NCBI GenBank assembly: GCA_945875045.1
Contig: CAMCIX010000096.1
Location: 1 to 6,352 of the forward strand
Reading direction: 5' to 3'
Length of the DNA: 6,352 nucleotides
Origin: an uncultured Clostridia bacterium
Lineage (GTDB): Bacteria; Bacillota; Clostridia; Oscillospirales; Acutalibacteraceae
Position 1 is the stretch's first letter; each line of letters begins with the position of its first letter. Both the position numbers and the translations under genes were made by a program. Of this stretch, positions 6,306 to 6,352 are shown in pieces. Below the pieces are notes generated by a model that was not told the DNA's origin, searched no databases, and worked only from the letters and a program-made list of their open reading frames with translations.

Positions 6306-6352
6306 CTGTCTCTTATACACATCTGACGCTGCCGACGATATGCAGTGTGTAG
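6306..6352. other. Nextera sequencing adapter read-through (artefact)
   Basis: CTGTCTCTTATACACATCT (6306-6324) is the 19-bp Tn5 mosaic end used in Nextera libraries. GACGCTGCCGACGA (6325-6338) is the reverse complement of the rest of the read-1 adapter. TATGCAGT (6339-6346) fits the reverse complement of i5 index ACTGCATA (the 506 index, from memory), and GTGTAG (6347-6352) starts the P5 flow-cell sequence. The four parts occur in exact library order, so this is untrimmed adapter at a contig end and not genomic DNA. Confidence 0.98.

Noticed and set aside
6306..6324. Tn5 mosaic end taken as a real transposon end
   Set aside because: It is followed by adapter, index and P5 sequence in exact library order, and no transposase or target duplication is present.

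Overview
The window looks like low-to-mid GC Firmicutes DNA, probably a gut-type clostridium of the Ruminococcaceae/Oscillospiraceae kind. This rests on the protein styles (clostridial forms of PheA, AroC and AroE), Shine-Dalgarno sites at most starts, and a consensus SigA-type promoter. The taxon is an inference, not a search result. All genes lie on the + strand. The last 47 bases are not biological: they are Nextera library adapter, so the real sequence ends at 6305.

Layout: (1) 3-884 is the 3' part of an mreB-family actin-like gene, cut by the left edge of the window. It appears to lack the usual catalytic glutamate. (2) 885-1152 is a gene-free control region. It holds a TTGACA-17-TAAAAT promoter, a 22-codon leader peptide with a Phe-Tyr-Tyr-Tyr cluster, an early hairpin, an antiterminator pairing, and an intrinsic terminator just before the first enzyme gene. 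(3) 1153-6305 is a tightly packed aromatic amino acid operon: a class I aminotransferase, pheA (chorismate mutase-prephenate dehydratase-ACT), aroB, aroC and aroE. The last gene is cut by the adapter, probably within a few to some tens of residues of its natural end.

How it fits together: AroB and AroE act in the middle of the shikimate pathway, AroC makes chorismate, PheA converts chorismate to phenylpyruvate, and the aminotransferase could make phenylalanine (or tyrosine from 4-hydroxyphenylpyruvate). pheA/aroB and aroB/aroC overlap by ATGA, and aroC/aroE by TAATG, so translational coupling is likely. DAHP synthase, dehydroquinase, shikimate kinase, EPSP synthase and prephenate dehydrogenase are absent; some may lie downstream of the contig end.

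The most interesting element is the leader. Its three consecutive Tyr codons after a Phe codon, followed by mutually exclusive RNA pairings, look like classical ribosome-mediated attenuation. Aromatic amino acid genes in Firmicutes are more often described under T-box or TRAP control, so this leader is worth testing.
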